Assembly: GCA_037447655.1 (NCBI GenBank)
Contig: JBBHKE010003230.1
Span: forward strand, 62,001-126,000
From: Zygnema cylindricum
Taxonomy: Eukaryota > Streptophyta > Zygnematophyceae > Zygnematales > Zygnemataceae
DNA: 64,000 nucleotides
Direction: 5' to 3'
In this document: in pieces, positions 20,921-33,905 of the stretch
Layout of the letters: each line of letters starts with the position of its first letter
Numbering within the stretch: position 1 is the stretch's first letter
The notes under the pieces: model-generated
Seen by the model: only the letters and a program-made list of their open reading frames with translations
What the model was told of the DNA's origin: nothing
Databases searched by the model: none
Position numbers and translations under genes: made by a program

Positions 20921-21671
20921 CAGAGGTCGCAAACGGTCAACCGAAACCGTGGCCGACCGTTAACCAACCCGCGCCGGATCCGGAACGGATTCGGTTGCCA
21001 AATTTTGGGGGTCGGGTGGTTACGGTCGGTTGATTCACCAAGTAAAATAAAAACGGTTGGTTACGGTCGGTCAACCAAAAAACCAAAAAAAATGAAAATT
21101 TTGTACTGTCCTTATAATCCAACATTCTTGTACTTTGTACTCTTTGGCATCGTGGAAGTACGTGACATCATGATTAGCGTTGCAAATCTGACACGGTACT
21201 GTAGTAAGCTATTTATTTGGCAAATCAAAGGGAACGCGACAAAGCGTCGCAAATCTGACACGGTAGTACAATATTCATTTCGCATATCTTAGGCAACGCG
21301 ACAAAGCGTCGCAAATCTGACACAGTAGTACACTATTCATTTCGCAAATCTTAGGGAACGCGACAAAGCGTCGCAAATCTGACACAGTAGTACACTATTC
21401 ATTTTGCAAATCTTAGAGAACGCGACAAATCGTAATTATTGGCTTATTCCGTCGTACATTGATTAATTTTGTACTTTTTCGGTTACGGGCGGGCACGGTT
21501 AGTCGCGAAAAATCAAGATTCGGTTAATTTTTTTTTTCGTAAACGACGGTCGGTTAACGGTTAACAATTTTGGAGCGTGACAAAACTCGGTCGGGCGTCG
21601 GTTACTCAGATTTTGAAAAAAAAAAAACGGTCGGTTTCTTTTATGAAATTTTTTGACTTTTGCGACCTCTG
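20921..21671 (-). mobile_element. hAT-type MITE, copy 2 (751 bp), inverted
   Basis: Same family as 20024-20831 in the opposite orientation, with its own perfect 8-bp TSD ACCTTGAC (20913-20920 and 21672-21679). The internal ~61-bp repeat array is at about 21175-21430. Only 89 bp separate it from copy 1. Confidence 0.9.
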
Positions 21672-21679
21672 ACCTTGAC

Positions 21680-22836
21680 GGCTTGACCGCTTGACGACCC
21701 GCTGAAACACATCGGTCACCGATACATTGATTTGGCACGACAGGTATGGTGATTTTTTTTGAGATTTTATCAATTTCCAGGTCAAAACTCCTCTTTCTGG
21801 GACCACAAAAAGCCAGCCTGGCAGGATTTCATCCATTGTTCTGCCAGCAAAGTGAAAAGACAAGAACGGACATAAATGGTACAGTGAGCCACGTCATTGA
21901 AGGCCCAAAAAGTACTTCCGGTAGCTGTTCAGGGCACCGTCGGACAATCAGTAGAAATCCGACTGGATTCACCTAATTTCGACGTGGCAGTCAGATTCTG
22001 TGGGCCCAAAGTGTACTTTTTCCGTTTATCTTCAAATTCTGACGTGGCAACCGGGACGCGCTTTCCACGAGGGCCCCCCAGAAGCCCTATCTGCTTTTGA
22101 GTTTTGACGACGACCGTATTCCACGATTCTCGCATTACATCATTTCTCTACCGTCGATTGTTTCCATGAAACTAAACCTAAAACGTTTCTCTGCCCGCTC
22201 AGTCACACAGTCACCAATAATATTACTACACGTGTTGTTTGATTTTTTCTTTTGAAACCAAACTTTGAAGTCACGTGGTACACTCGCCCCCAGCAGGGGG
22301 GGAAACCCTAAATTTCTGCCTCACGTGAGCCCCTTCCCCCTCTGAAGGCCGACGTGGACTCCTGCGTGACTCAGCCTGACGTGACGTGACGCAACGTGAC
22401 ACCAGCTCCTTTATTCTTTGCAGCAACATTCTGCACATATTTATCACTTTCTCATCTTTTCCCAGTAGGGAGCCAGCAGAATACCGCATTAGCAAACCGG
22501 CAAAAGAAAACCTTCCAGTTTTTTTTTCTATTTTCCTTCCTTAAATTAGACAGAAAGGAGATTAGGGAGAAAGGTTCTCGGTACTTGAAACCCTAGCTTA
22601 GCCATAATAGCATAGTCTGGTTATAACCATAATCCTAACCTTAACCTTAACCATACAATAAACCATAACCATAACATAACTATAAATTTATAAGCATAAT
22701 CATTAACATAACCACGTCCATATTCGTGAACTAAGCCATAGTCTACAATAGTTTGTAAAAAATAACAGATTTCCTGCTTAGTTTAAGTAATATACAGTAA
22801 AGGATATCCATTTTTTGCTTAAAAGTTATCGAAAGG
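21680..22836. promoter_or_regulatory. Upstream region of the ACX3-like gene
   Basis: No coding evidence. It holds several ACGT-core motifs (GACGTGGC near 21978 and 22031, CACGTG near 22273 and 22322, and TGACGTGACGTGACGC near 22378-22393), a degenerate CTTAACC/ATAACC run (22620-22680), and a TATAAATTTATA at 22681-22692, about 145 bp upstream of the start codon. The last is a plausible core promoter, but the transcription start was not determined. Confidence 0.45.
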
Positions 22837-25800
22837 ATGGAGTCTCAGTTTGCCAGACGAGCTGCTCTCTTGGCCCGCCACCTGGCAGGTCCAGCTGCAT
22901 CTATTGCTGAGGTTAACTCTATTGATGCTATTCCATGTCTTCAATATCAACCACCCGAGACGCATACAGGTAAACTCTTTACTTGTTATACTTTCTCTTA
23001 TTCCTCCTTTTATTCTCCTCTCATGTCTGCTCTTTTGGTGTCTGTTTCAACACATATGCTTTTTTAATCTGCAAGTGGTTACCTTGTCGGTTTTCTCCTG
23101 TTGTTTATCCTTTTATTTCTTCACTTATTCTCCTCTTATACTGCCGTTTGGTTGTTTGTTTCAATAGACATCCTTTTGTAATCTACACTGAGAATTAGAC
23201 ACAGATGTTTATTCTGCCAAGACTTGTCATTTTTCCATCTGTTTATTTTCTGATCCTGAAGCAAGTTTCTTAAATGAACTTTTAGCTTCCTGATTGAATC
23301 TGTATGTAATATCTGGCATCACATCTCCATAATTTGAAACAGAAAAGGTCGCTTTAGGAAGCCTAAAATTTTGTAAAAAAAAGGATTTTGAAATTGCTCC
23401 CTTAAAATGACTTTGAATAAATACCCAGAGGATCTGTTTACTAGCAGATTTAAATTGTGTTTAGAAAAATTTAATGTGTTATATCTTTCGTGTAATAAGC
23501 TCTTCGCAGTATACTCGAGACAAACAGTGTCCAAATTCTGGAAGAGACATTCAATGTCTTTTGAACATTGAATTGTGTTTAGATAAATTGCATTGTGTTT
23601 AGACAAAATATGTTTAGATAAACTACGTTGTGTTTTAGGTGAATTAAATTGTGTCTCATTCTCTCTCTTTTTGTTTACAGGGAAAATAGAGTTTGATCCT
23701 TCAGCCCTTCGCAGTATGCTTGACACAAACAGTGTCCAAATTCTCGAAGACACGTTCAATATCTTTAAAAACAACAAGATTTTTTGGCCGAAAGGGACTC
23801 CTCAAGGAGGACAGCTTTATACATCTATGGATTACAACTCTACCAAGGAAGAACAGCGAGAGGTGACTTTCAAACGTATTTTGTTTATGAGGGACCATGG
23901 ATATTTCCGAAACTGGTTGACAACTGAGGATCCTGAGGAGCTGAACAGGAAGTCTGCCATGCATGAAGCAATTGGGATATATGATCATTCTATGGGCGTC
24001 AAACTCGGTGTCCACATCCATTTATGGTGAGTGGTTTTGTTTTTCTATTTACGGTGAGTGGAGAGATAAAGAGAGGCAAACTCGGTGTCCACATTCATTT
24101 AAGATGAGTGGAGCGATAGAGAGAGGTTATTTTGGTGTTCATATTTGTTTAAGGTGAGTGCAGTGATAAAGAGGTTTAAGTTTTTGTTTTAGTCTTTATG
24201 CTGAGTGGAGAGATAAACTCGGGGTTCACATTCATTTATGGTGAGTGGAGAGATGAAGAGATAAAAGTTTAGCTGTGGCTCAATCCTGTTCTTGTCCCTA
24301 TATGTGAGCCCTGCACTTCTGATTTTAGGGTTCTGTCGCTGGCTTCCTAAAGCTTTTTGTTTTTCCTAAAATTCACGTTGTCGTAAAAGTACTGTTTTCT
24401 CCTATAACCATTACGGTTTTTCCCAAAATTACTGTTGTTCCTACTGTTATTGTTGTTTCTCAAGCCTATTGTTGTTCACCAGATTGTTGTTTTTACTAAA
24501 ATCATTTGTTTCTCTTGCTTGTAATGTTTCTAGGGGAGGTGCGGTCAAATATCTCGGAACAAAACGGCACCACGAGAAATGGCTAAGACGAAGTGAGGAG
24601 TATGAGGTGGCAGGCTGCTTTGCTCTCACAGAACTTGGCCATGGAAGCAATGTACGTATATATCAGTACGTTTGGTTGTCTATCTTCATTCTAATTTTGA
24701 TTATAATCTTGGTTCTAATTTTGATTGCCGTTCGTGGTTCTAATTTTGATTGCCGTTCGTGGTTCTAATTTTGATCATATCTTTGACCCAAAATTTTGGT
24801 TATAATGTTGATTTTGGTGTAGGTACGTGGCATTGAAACTGTCGCGACATATGACTCCCGTACTCAAGAATTCATTATCAGCACTCCTTGTGAATCTGCA
24901 CAAAAGTACTGGATTGGTGGTGCAGCACAGGTAACTTTTTTATTTATTTTTCCTTTGTTTTTCCTTTTAAAAAACTGTCGTTCTTTTTGGTTTCGAAAGC
25001 ATTTAGTTGTTTTTCCCCTTTCTGTTTTTGTGGATGCAAATCTATAATAGTTCTCGCATTGTCTTTTTTTAATCATACATCTGTATTCTTGAAACCGCTC
25101 TTCTTCACTATTTATGGCCAAGTACATAATCTCCATATCTGGTGGTTAGATCGGCTGGGCTATTACAGAAGAGATTGCTTGTTTTTAGGATGGTGTATTT
25201 GGTTATACATTTTTCTGACGCCCATTTTCCACTAACCCAGTAGATTTTGTGAACTGAATTTCCGTCATCATAATATATTTTGTGTACTGACAGCACTTGT
25301 TCTTAGGATGTTGGTTCTGGTTTTTTCGTTTTTTTCCACATTACCATAGAATGTTTTGTGTACTGACAGTTGTTCTTAGGATGTTGTTTTTTGGTGATTT
25401 TCCACTAACATAGTATGTTTTGTTTACTGACAGCACGCGAATCATACTGTGGCATTTGCCCAACTACACATCGATGGGAAAAATGAAGGAGTCCATGCCT
25501 TTATTGTCCAGATTAGGGATGCCCAGGGGAAAGAATGCCCAGGCATTCGTATTGCTGACTGTGGACACAAAATTGGCTTGAATGGAGTAGACAATGGCCG
25601 AATCTGGTGAGTTTATTCACTTTTATTGCTTTTTATATGTTTGTGATGTATTTTTTTGTATAGGTAGCAGATTTTTATGGAATGGATAAAGTATAATCGA
25701 CAGGTGTAAGCATGTTGTATAGGTGGAATGGGCAAAATATGATTGTTAGTGAGTTATGCTTTTTTCTTTTGGATATGTAGTTTTTATGTACTTGAAACCT

Positions 25801-28800
25801 CACATGAAGTTGCCCAAGTCATTTACAATTTTTGGAATGCTTGTCATTCAAACTCCCAAGATGCTCCAGTAAATTGTTGAAGGCTTGTACACTTTACAAA
25901 ATTGAGGTTTTCAAGAGAGTTAAACAAACTGTTATTGTTTCAAACTGAAGTTGAGAGTTCATTTTTCAGGTTCGATGATGTTCGTATCCCTCGAGAGAAT
26001 CTTCTCAATGCTGTGGCAGATGTTACCCCTGATGGTCGTTATCAGAGTCCTATTACTGATCCAGACCAGGTACAGTTATTAAATTGTTACTGTTTGGTTT
26101 ACTTTATTTTATTTTGTTACTGGTTATGTTTGCGATCTCTGCCTTTTCGAAGGCTCTGAATGTTTTCTTATGTCAACCAATCTGAAACCAATTGTGTCCG
26201 TTTTAGGGTTGAGCAATTTTTGATGGGCAATGTTTGTGGAAGTGATTGTTATTTGATCGTTTAAATCAAACTAGCAAATGATGGTTTAGTTATCAAAATC
26301 ATGATTTTGCAGTCTAATCAATCGAGGTTGAATTTTGGTTTTTTTTCGACAGAGGTTTGCAGCATTCATGGCACCTTTGACTGGTGGAAGAGTTACAATT
26401 GCAGTTAGTGCTGTGAACCAGTGCAAGGTGGGTCTACTTGTTTTTGTTGATGTTTTAGGGTTCTTTTATTATTTTTAGGGTATTTAGGTTATTTCGCGTT
26501 TTTACTCGTCCTTGTTGATGTTATCAATTTTTTCTGTTGTTTTTCACATTTACTTTCTTAAAATCTTAGCCAGACAATGTGGGTCAACATGTCCTTCTTG
26601 ACGCTAGCATTTTTTTGCAGTTTTTGAGATTTTTTTTTTCATTTGAAGCTCTCATTTGTAGGGATGTTAACTATTGTTTTATAAAAGATATGTTTTTGCA
26701 CTTCGTGTTCTTAAATAGGTGGCGTTGATTGAGTTCAGATTCTCAATTCAAAGCTTTACAAGGAAATACTATTTAAACCTTCCATTGTTTGGCACTCCGA
26801 AGAAGATTTTTGGTTAATTATATCTTTGCAGAGTAGAAAACCAATTCTAACCATTTTTGAAATGAAAAGGCTCCAAGTTTTTGCCTTTACACGGAGCAGT
26901 TTAAGTAAGTGGATGTCTGATGTTTTTCTCTGTCAATTTTAGTCCTGATTTATGTCCACTCTATTGTCCATGACAGATTGGCCTTGCGATTGCCTTGCGA
27001 TATTCGTTAACTCGGAGGGCATTTTCTTTAACTCCGGGTCAAGAGGAGGTCCTTTTGCTCGACTACCCAAGTCACCAACGACGTCTTTTACCACTTCTTG
27101 CAAAGACGTAAGGATGCAGAAGTACTTTCAGACTTTCAATTTGCATTGTTTTAGTGAAAGGAATGTAACGGATACATTTCCCTCTTATGGCCTCTGCTTT
27201 AATTGATTTACCTTAAAAAGGAGCCTAGTTTTGAACAAGTGTACTTTGAGGTGACGGAGGAGGTCCATTTCTGACATGTGCCCATTAGATGTCTTCCACT
27301 TTCAATTTGATTTTTTGTCAGTGAAAGGAATGTAGTGAGTATACTTAAGTCTTATGCTCATTTATTTAACTACAAGCCAAAGTAACCATAATTCACCAAA
27401 AAAAATCTTTGGAAAGGACTTTGTAAAGCAATAGTTTCAAATGTAATGATTTAGTTTTTGCGTTGATCGACTTCATATAGGTTTTACTATTTACATATTT
27501 TAGCAGCGGAAGAGCACTTTTAACCTCTCGATTCGACTACTTTTGGAACAGCAACTCAGCCAGTAGCATTTGCTTGCCATGGACTGACATATATTTTATA
27601 TTTATATCTGGATATCTTTTTTTTTTTTTTTTGGAACAGTTACGCGATGGCTTTTGCTTGCAATGGACTGAAATCTCTGTACCTGATTCGTCGTCCCTCT
27701 GATGCGAAGGTCATCCATGTCCAATCCAGCGGCTATAAGGCCATGTCATCATGGCACATGCTTCGTACCCTCCAGGTATGTCAGTCACAATTTGTAATCT
27801 CAAGAGGGGCATTCCATGTACTTAAAAAAATGTCCCCAAGATGTTTTGTGATGTGCACAAATTGATGGGTTTGGATTCTGAAATTAGCATTTCATAGTCA
27901 ACATGATTAGTTAGTCTTTCAAACGTGCGATGCTGTTTAATGATCGCAAAATTAACTGGTGTTTCCCTTTTGAAGCGAGAGAAAGTATGCAGTTGGTTTG
28001 TGACAAATATTCATCCAATGTGTTTATATTCAATGTGTTCATTTATTCATTGTTTTTATTTATTATGGAAACAGGAATGCCGAGAAGCTTGTGGAGGACA
28101 AGGAGTTCGATCAGACAACAGAATTGGGCAACTGAAAGCAGAACATGATGTCATGGCTACTTTTGAAGGCGACAACAATGTGCTCATGCAGACAGTAAGT
28201 ACCTTTTACTATTGGGGCCTAAGACCATACTGGACAAACATTTGAATGCTTTGCCATTCAATTTGTTTCATTAAGTACACCGCCTCGTGATTAGAGTTGG
28301 TAAGTTACTAGCTTTAACACTTTATTAGCAGTAACAACACTTATGTTTTACCGCGTGGCTCATCATGGGCCATAATAGTGACACTGGTTTATGTTTTTGG
28401 GTTTTAAAAGAACTCACTTGAATTAGAATGATCAATTCTGATTGCGGTGGCCAGTGCAGCATAGCTCTCGGCTTTTTACCCAATGCTTCCTGACCTGCAG
28501 AAAAGTTTTGGAATATAAAAATTCTTTCATATTATGATTGTGCATGTTTGGTTCGCGGATATTATTTCATTTTCATTGAATATGCAAATCCCAGGAAAAT
28601 GTGGTCTCAGACTGTTGCGGCAGTCAGTAACTTGTTTTTTGGATATGTTTTTTGTTTTATACTCTAGGATGTAACCGGTTCCTTACAAATGCGTGCAGGT
28701 GAGCAAAGCGATCCTTGGGGACTTTTTTACGGCCCAAAAGAAGGGGAAACCACTGAGTGGTATGGGATTGGAGCATGTGAATGCTCCCCGTCCTACCATT

Positions 28801-31177
28801 CCCTCTGTTTTGGACAGGGCAACTTTACGTGATGGGAGATTTCAGGTGAGGAGCCAGAGTTTGAACATTGCAAAAGTGGAAATACATGTCAAAAATAAAT
28901 GGAAATTTTGAAAGGAATGTAAAAAAATCCACAATTTAAATATCTTGGTCCTTCCGTGAGAGCCTGTGCGGTTCGAGGTTTTGGCTTTTTTCCCTTTTTA
29001 ACTTGGCGGGTTTGGAGGTTTTGTTCATTTTGTCTTATTTATCAGTTCTCACTGTTTTACTTTGCAGTTGGCCCTGTTTCAACTGAGAGAGCGTGATTTG
29101 CTCGAGCGATTTGCCTTTGACATGTCAAAGCGTCTTAAAACTGGACAGGCTATGGCAGATGCCTTCAATGAGGTGAGTCTGTTTTTCCTCTTTTTCTCAG
29201 TTATTGATTGGATGTATATTGTATCGCTTAATTTGTTGCAGGATGTTTGGGAAAGGTCATGACTCTGATTAACTGGTCAATTTCTTTTTCAATCTTGTCC
29301 GTTGTCTTGTTTAAACAGTAGATTGTTTTTTGTTCAAACGGTATCGAGTCCATTGTTGTTTTTTTTCAATGGTCTATGTTCCTCTTTTGCGGTTGATGTT
29401 TTTTTTTAGCTGGTCATTTGAATATTTCTGACTGATCTATTTCTTTTTTTTTTTAATTGATTGATGGGTTTTGTGCGTGGAACAGATTTATCAGTTGGCA
29501 ACGGATTTGGGAACGGCTCATGCAGAGAGGGAGGTTCTGGAAGCCATTCTGGCTGCTATTGAGGCTGCCCCGACTGATTTAAAGGTGCATTAAGGGCAAT
29601 TAAGGTTTTTATTGTCCCCTGGTTTAGGTTTTTACCTGCGTAAGAATTTTGAGGGAGTTAAAACTGCAGTATAAAAGCTGGTGTCACTTGTATTTCTGGC
29701 TTGCCCGGCTGATTAAAAGGTTAGGCTGGTTGTGGTTTTTTTTTTCTGTCCCTTGGTTTGCAGAATAATTTGAGAGGGTCAAAACGGTAGAAAATCTGAT
29801 GTTACCTATGTTTCTGGCTACCATTGTGCCTACGTTTCCTAGGCTAACGTGATTAATCTTTACGGTAGATGATAAACGTTTCCATTTTCTTTTTGGGAAC
29901 TCTAACTCTGAAAACAAATGTGGTATACAGTAACGTTAATTTAAGATTTTGTCGAAGTGGGAAGTAGGTATAGCTTTACATGTATAAGAGCGTTATGGTT
30001 AGTTTCCTTCCTGTAGTTTTTAGCTGATGTACAGATTTTTACCTGATGTTGTTTTTGAATGTCCTATATTTGCAGGAAATTCTTAAACGCATTACTGCAG
30101 TTTATGCACTTACAACAGTGGATGAGAATGCAGTATTCCTCAGGTGAGAATTCTTTAACTGACCTTGTTAGGAAAAAGTTTCTAGATAGTTTCGAGTCAT
30201 TATCGGAGTTCAGTTTTTATAGTTTTTGGCCTTCGTACGGGAGTCCGAATTGACACTAGGTGTTTGTCGGTGAAGGCTTTAAGTTGGAAAGACCAGAAAC
30301 CTCACCTAAATTGTAGCTCATTAAATGCGAAAAAGAATGTCATGTATGGTCGGAGGAGGTTGACGAACACTTTGAGCACGTCGATCGATTGTATGGGGGC
30401 CAATAGGGGAAGTTTTTGTTTTCGGATTGCTGGTTGTGGATAATGATTAGTAAACCAATAATGGTCATGTGGTAAGACGCACACTATTTACCATAATTCT
30501 GTGGTATTAGAAAAGTTGCTCTTTAGAATTATTGTCCAATTGGTTGAAACGTAATAATAAAAACCATTATTAGAGCAGAGGATTTTGATTGTGACTACAA
30601 CTAGCTGTTTCTCGTTGTAGTCTCAAATGTTCTTCCAAGTGTTAGTTCCTTACACTGGAACAAATTCATGGAACAACAGTAAGAACTCTTGATGATGATC
30701 GTTTAACCTCGAAAATTAATTATTTTATCATCGTCATGAATGAAACTTCCACACCAATTCTTTTGTGATGCAATTTCCCCTTTTCCCCTTTAAACTACAT
30801 TGACCAATCCACAATTTTCTGCTGAAATAGAAAAATATAAAGCAGTAGATTTTTTTACATCCATACCATTTTTTGGTATTTATACCGGTTTCTGTTTGAC
30901 AAGAATGGATAGAAATGTTTATATGCTTTTTGACATCAAACTGTTTCCGTTTGACAGGTATGAATACGTTTCCGCAAAACAAGCTCAACAGATACATAAA
31001 GAATTGGCAGTTTTGTGTACGGAACTTCGTCCTCAAGCCCTGGGATTGGTCGAGGCTTTGGGACTTCCTCCCCATATGTTGGGACCCATTGCTTTCGATT
31101 GGGTGGAATTTAACGCATGGAGAAACGTAGAAAAACCGTTAAACAACGAGTGGCCTAACCAGACTGTACAGCTGTAG
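22837..31177 (+). CDS. ACX3: Peroxisomal acyl-CoA oxidase, ACX3-like (15 exons, 692 aa)
   Basis: FAD enzyme that oxidises acyl-CoA to trans-2-enoyl-CoA with release of H2O2, the first step of peroxisomal beta-oxidation. Exons: 22837-22969, 23681-24026, 24534-24651, 24823-24930, 25434-25606, 25970-26069, 26353-26427, 26977-27107, 27640-27775, 28075-28194, 28699-28845, 29068-29172, 29486-29584, 30076-30143, 30958-31177. All introns are GT-AG and the exons total 2079 nt, an unbroken frame. Residues 8-16 (RAALLARHL) form a PTS2; the C-terminus VQL is no PTS1. Family motifs: CLQYQPPE (~35), [14 protein letters not shown] (~190), [36 protein letters not shown]-type helix start, and the catalytic Glu at ~471 in [11 protein letters not shown]. 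The length matches plant medium-chain ACX3 (about 675 aa). The long-chain ACX2 type is a less likely alternative. Confidence 0.93.
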
Positions 31178-33142
31178 AGGGAGAGGAAAGGACGGGAAAG
31201 GCCAAGAACGGGGAATTCAAAGGGATTCTTTAGTTTTTTATCGAATTGTTTAGTTTTTTTACGGGATTCTATTTCGGCGGGTGTAAGTGATATTGGAAAG
31301 AGATCAGTTGTTTTCTATGCGGTCATAAACGCAAATATTGGAAAGGGAAAGATTTTGGTTACAAAAGTGTTATCGGAAAGGGAATCATTTGTTTTCCATT
31401 TGGGCAGGTTACAAAAGTGATATTTGAGAAAAAGTATCATTTGTTTTTAAGCAGGAAATCTCGCTTTTGTGACGTGACCCGTTGGAGGAGGAAGCTGTAG
31501 TGGAGTGTCTATTGTACCTGTGTAGGTTATGGTCTTTTTTTTATAGGAGGGTTATGGTTGGAGGGGTTTGGATTGGAGAGTTTTGATTGGAAAATTTTAA
31601 TTGGAAGGTTTATTGGATTTAATTGGTTGATGGTAGAATTGAGATTATTTTCAGCCCTCTGCATTCAGAGGGCATTCAGAACAGAAGCGACAGTTTAGAC
31701 GATGTGCCACTTTGTCAAAGTGGCAAGAGAATTTTTTTTATAAGATGGTTTATCTACCATCACAAACTTTTTTCTTTTTTTTCAAAGTCGGTGAATGACA
31801 TGTTTTGTTACTATCATCTTTTCATCTGACGCTTGTATTTGTTTCTGTTTTTGGTTGGTTCCTCCGTAGAATAACACCTTATAATCATTTGTCTTAACGC
31901 GTATATTCATGTGGTCGATACAGTTCGTTTTTGGGTTGAGAAATTCTTCTCATAGTGATTTGTGGGGTTATAATACTGGATTGATTGCTATGTGGTGTGT
32001 TCACACTAGTCAAGGAAATGGGCACAAATCAGCTACGTCAATCTTCCCAAAATTAGTGTTTTTGAGACTATATTTGCTTTAAAACTACTCCACAGAAAGG
32101 AGTGCACCGTCCTGTATTCGGGAGCTAATCTTCTTTCTCATTTGTCGGGTCTCCACAAAATATGGTGTCATTCGATCAATCGGGTATCTTTTTACTTAAT
32201 ACTTGTTTTTATGGTGTGGATACATTCCTTGCGGACAAACATGTAGAAAGCTTACATGAGTGTCTTTCTCGTTTTGTCTCGACTATAGTCACTGCATTTG
32301 TTAGAAGAATATTAACTCCAGTTGGTCGGCAGTCGGATCATATGCTTCTAGGGTAAGAAAGATGAGAACAATATGTAAATGCTAAAAATAAAATCACAGC
32401 AATATATTGCATGTCTACTCCTATTGCATGTAAAAGACCTGTCTTTGTTGAACAAAAAATGCCAAGTGCTTATTAACAAAAAGAAAGAGATTGCAAAAAT
32501 TGTCTTTTTAAGGTTTGTCAAATAAAGTAAACTGTGTATCGCTGTTGATGTTTTTTTCCCCGATTGAAAACATATTTTCTCCGTGCACACTTGTTGTTTA
32601 TTTGACAGTCGCTAGTGAAAGGTAAGGTTCTCACCCGGTCGGTGGTCTCCAAACTATAATCGGACAAGTGTGCACTCAGAAAAGGTGTTAAAAGTGGCGA
32701 AAAAGTGTAACAATCATGAATTGTTTTAGATTTTGAGGGGACAGGCCATTTTCTTCTTTGGAGTCAGTGTGTAAGCGTAGTTTTTAATGCTCTTTTATAG
32801 CTTTCAATTCTTTGCTTTTAGTGTTGCTTAATTTTTGTAGTGTTTGTTATTAGTCCTTTTGGGTTTTCCATCTCTTACCTTTAATGGTAGTCAACAACTT
32901 TCCATTTCAATCATGTGTTATACTTTGATGGTTTCACCATCGCGTTTTTGATAATAAAATCTTTTTCTTCTTTTCGGTGTACTGAACTAAAATTACCGTA
33001 CTGCTTTAATATTGTACGGCACAGTACGCCAGAAATAAGGGATGACGTGGGGACGATTCAAAAATGCCGCGAGTAAATGTGTCTTCTTGAGTAGTGCGCG
33101 CATATCGAATGTCGGAGAAAGGAAACTGGTATTAGAGAGTGA
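31178..33142. other. ACX3 3' flank and intergenic DNA
   Basis: T-rich sequence with no coding signal. Two adjacent perfect hairpins lie at about 31656-31673 (CCCTCTG stem) and 31704-31724 (TGCCACTTTG stem). A diverged MITE copy is annotated separately at 32545-32710. Nothing else is recognised. Confidence 0.5.
32545..32710. mobile_element. Diverged MITE related to 34731-34960
   Basis: It shares the inverted-end block (ACACTTGTTG, CGGACAAGTGTGCACTCAGAAAAGGTGTTA, AAGTGGCGAAAAA) and the central AGGTAAGGTTCTC piece with 34731-34960, with many differences. The boundaries are approximate. Confidence 0.5.
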
Positions 33143-33150
33143 ATGATAGC

Positions 33151-33720
33151 CAGAGGTCGCAAAATTCAAAATTTTACATAACCAAAACCGATTGTATTTT
33201 TTTTTTTCAAAATCTGAGTAAGCGACGCCCGACCAGGTTATGTCACGCTCCAATATTGTTAACCGTTAACCTACCGGCGTTTACGAAAATAAAAGTTAAC
33301 CCAAACTCGATTTCTTGCGACTAACCGTACCCGCCCGTAACCGAAAAAGTACAAAAAAAAAATAGTAGTTTTTAACGACGTATGAATAAGCCAATAATTA
33401 CGATTTGTCGCGTTCCCTAAGATTTGCGAAATGAAGTGTTACTACCGTGTCAGATTTGCGACGCTAATCATGATGTCACGTACTTCCACAATATCAAAGA
33501 TTACAAAGTACAATAATGTTTGATTGTATGGACAGTACAAAATTTTCATTTTTTTTCGTTTTTTGCTTGACCGATCGTAACCGACTTTTTTTTTTCCCGG
33601 CAAATCAACCGACCGCGACCGCCAGGCCCCCAAAATTTGGCAACCGATTCCGTTCCGGATCCGGCGCGGGCGGTCGGTTAACGGTCGGTCACGATTTCGG
33701 TTGACCGTTTGCGACCTCTG
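33151..33720 (+). mobile_element. hAT-type MITE, copy 3 (570 bp)
   Basis: Same CAGAGGTCGCAAA ends and CGGTCGGTTAACGGTCGG subterminal motifs as 20024-20831, with a perfect 8-bp TSD ATGATAGC (33143-33150 and 33721-33728). The internal ~61-bp repeat is present only once, which explains the shorter length. Confidence 0.9.
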
Positions 33721-33905
33721 ATGATAGCATTGTGTCTCCTGCACTCGATATGTACCTATTTTTAAATTACCGATATCCGATATACGTGTATGATATTCCG
33801 ATTCTAAAATTATCGTGATGGTTGCCCGATATATGTGTCCGATATACCGATATATCTATATCGTGATAGTTGACCCTTCAAGGGGTTTTTCAGGATTTTG
33901 ATTGA

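Noticed and set aside
22397-22596. Short frame upstream of ACX3 as a possible N-terminal exon
   Set aside because: No splice donor joins it in phase to exon 1, and exon 1 already starts with a Met and a PTS2 as expected of the family.
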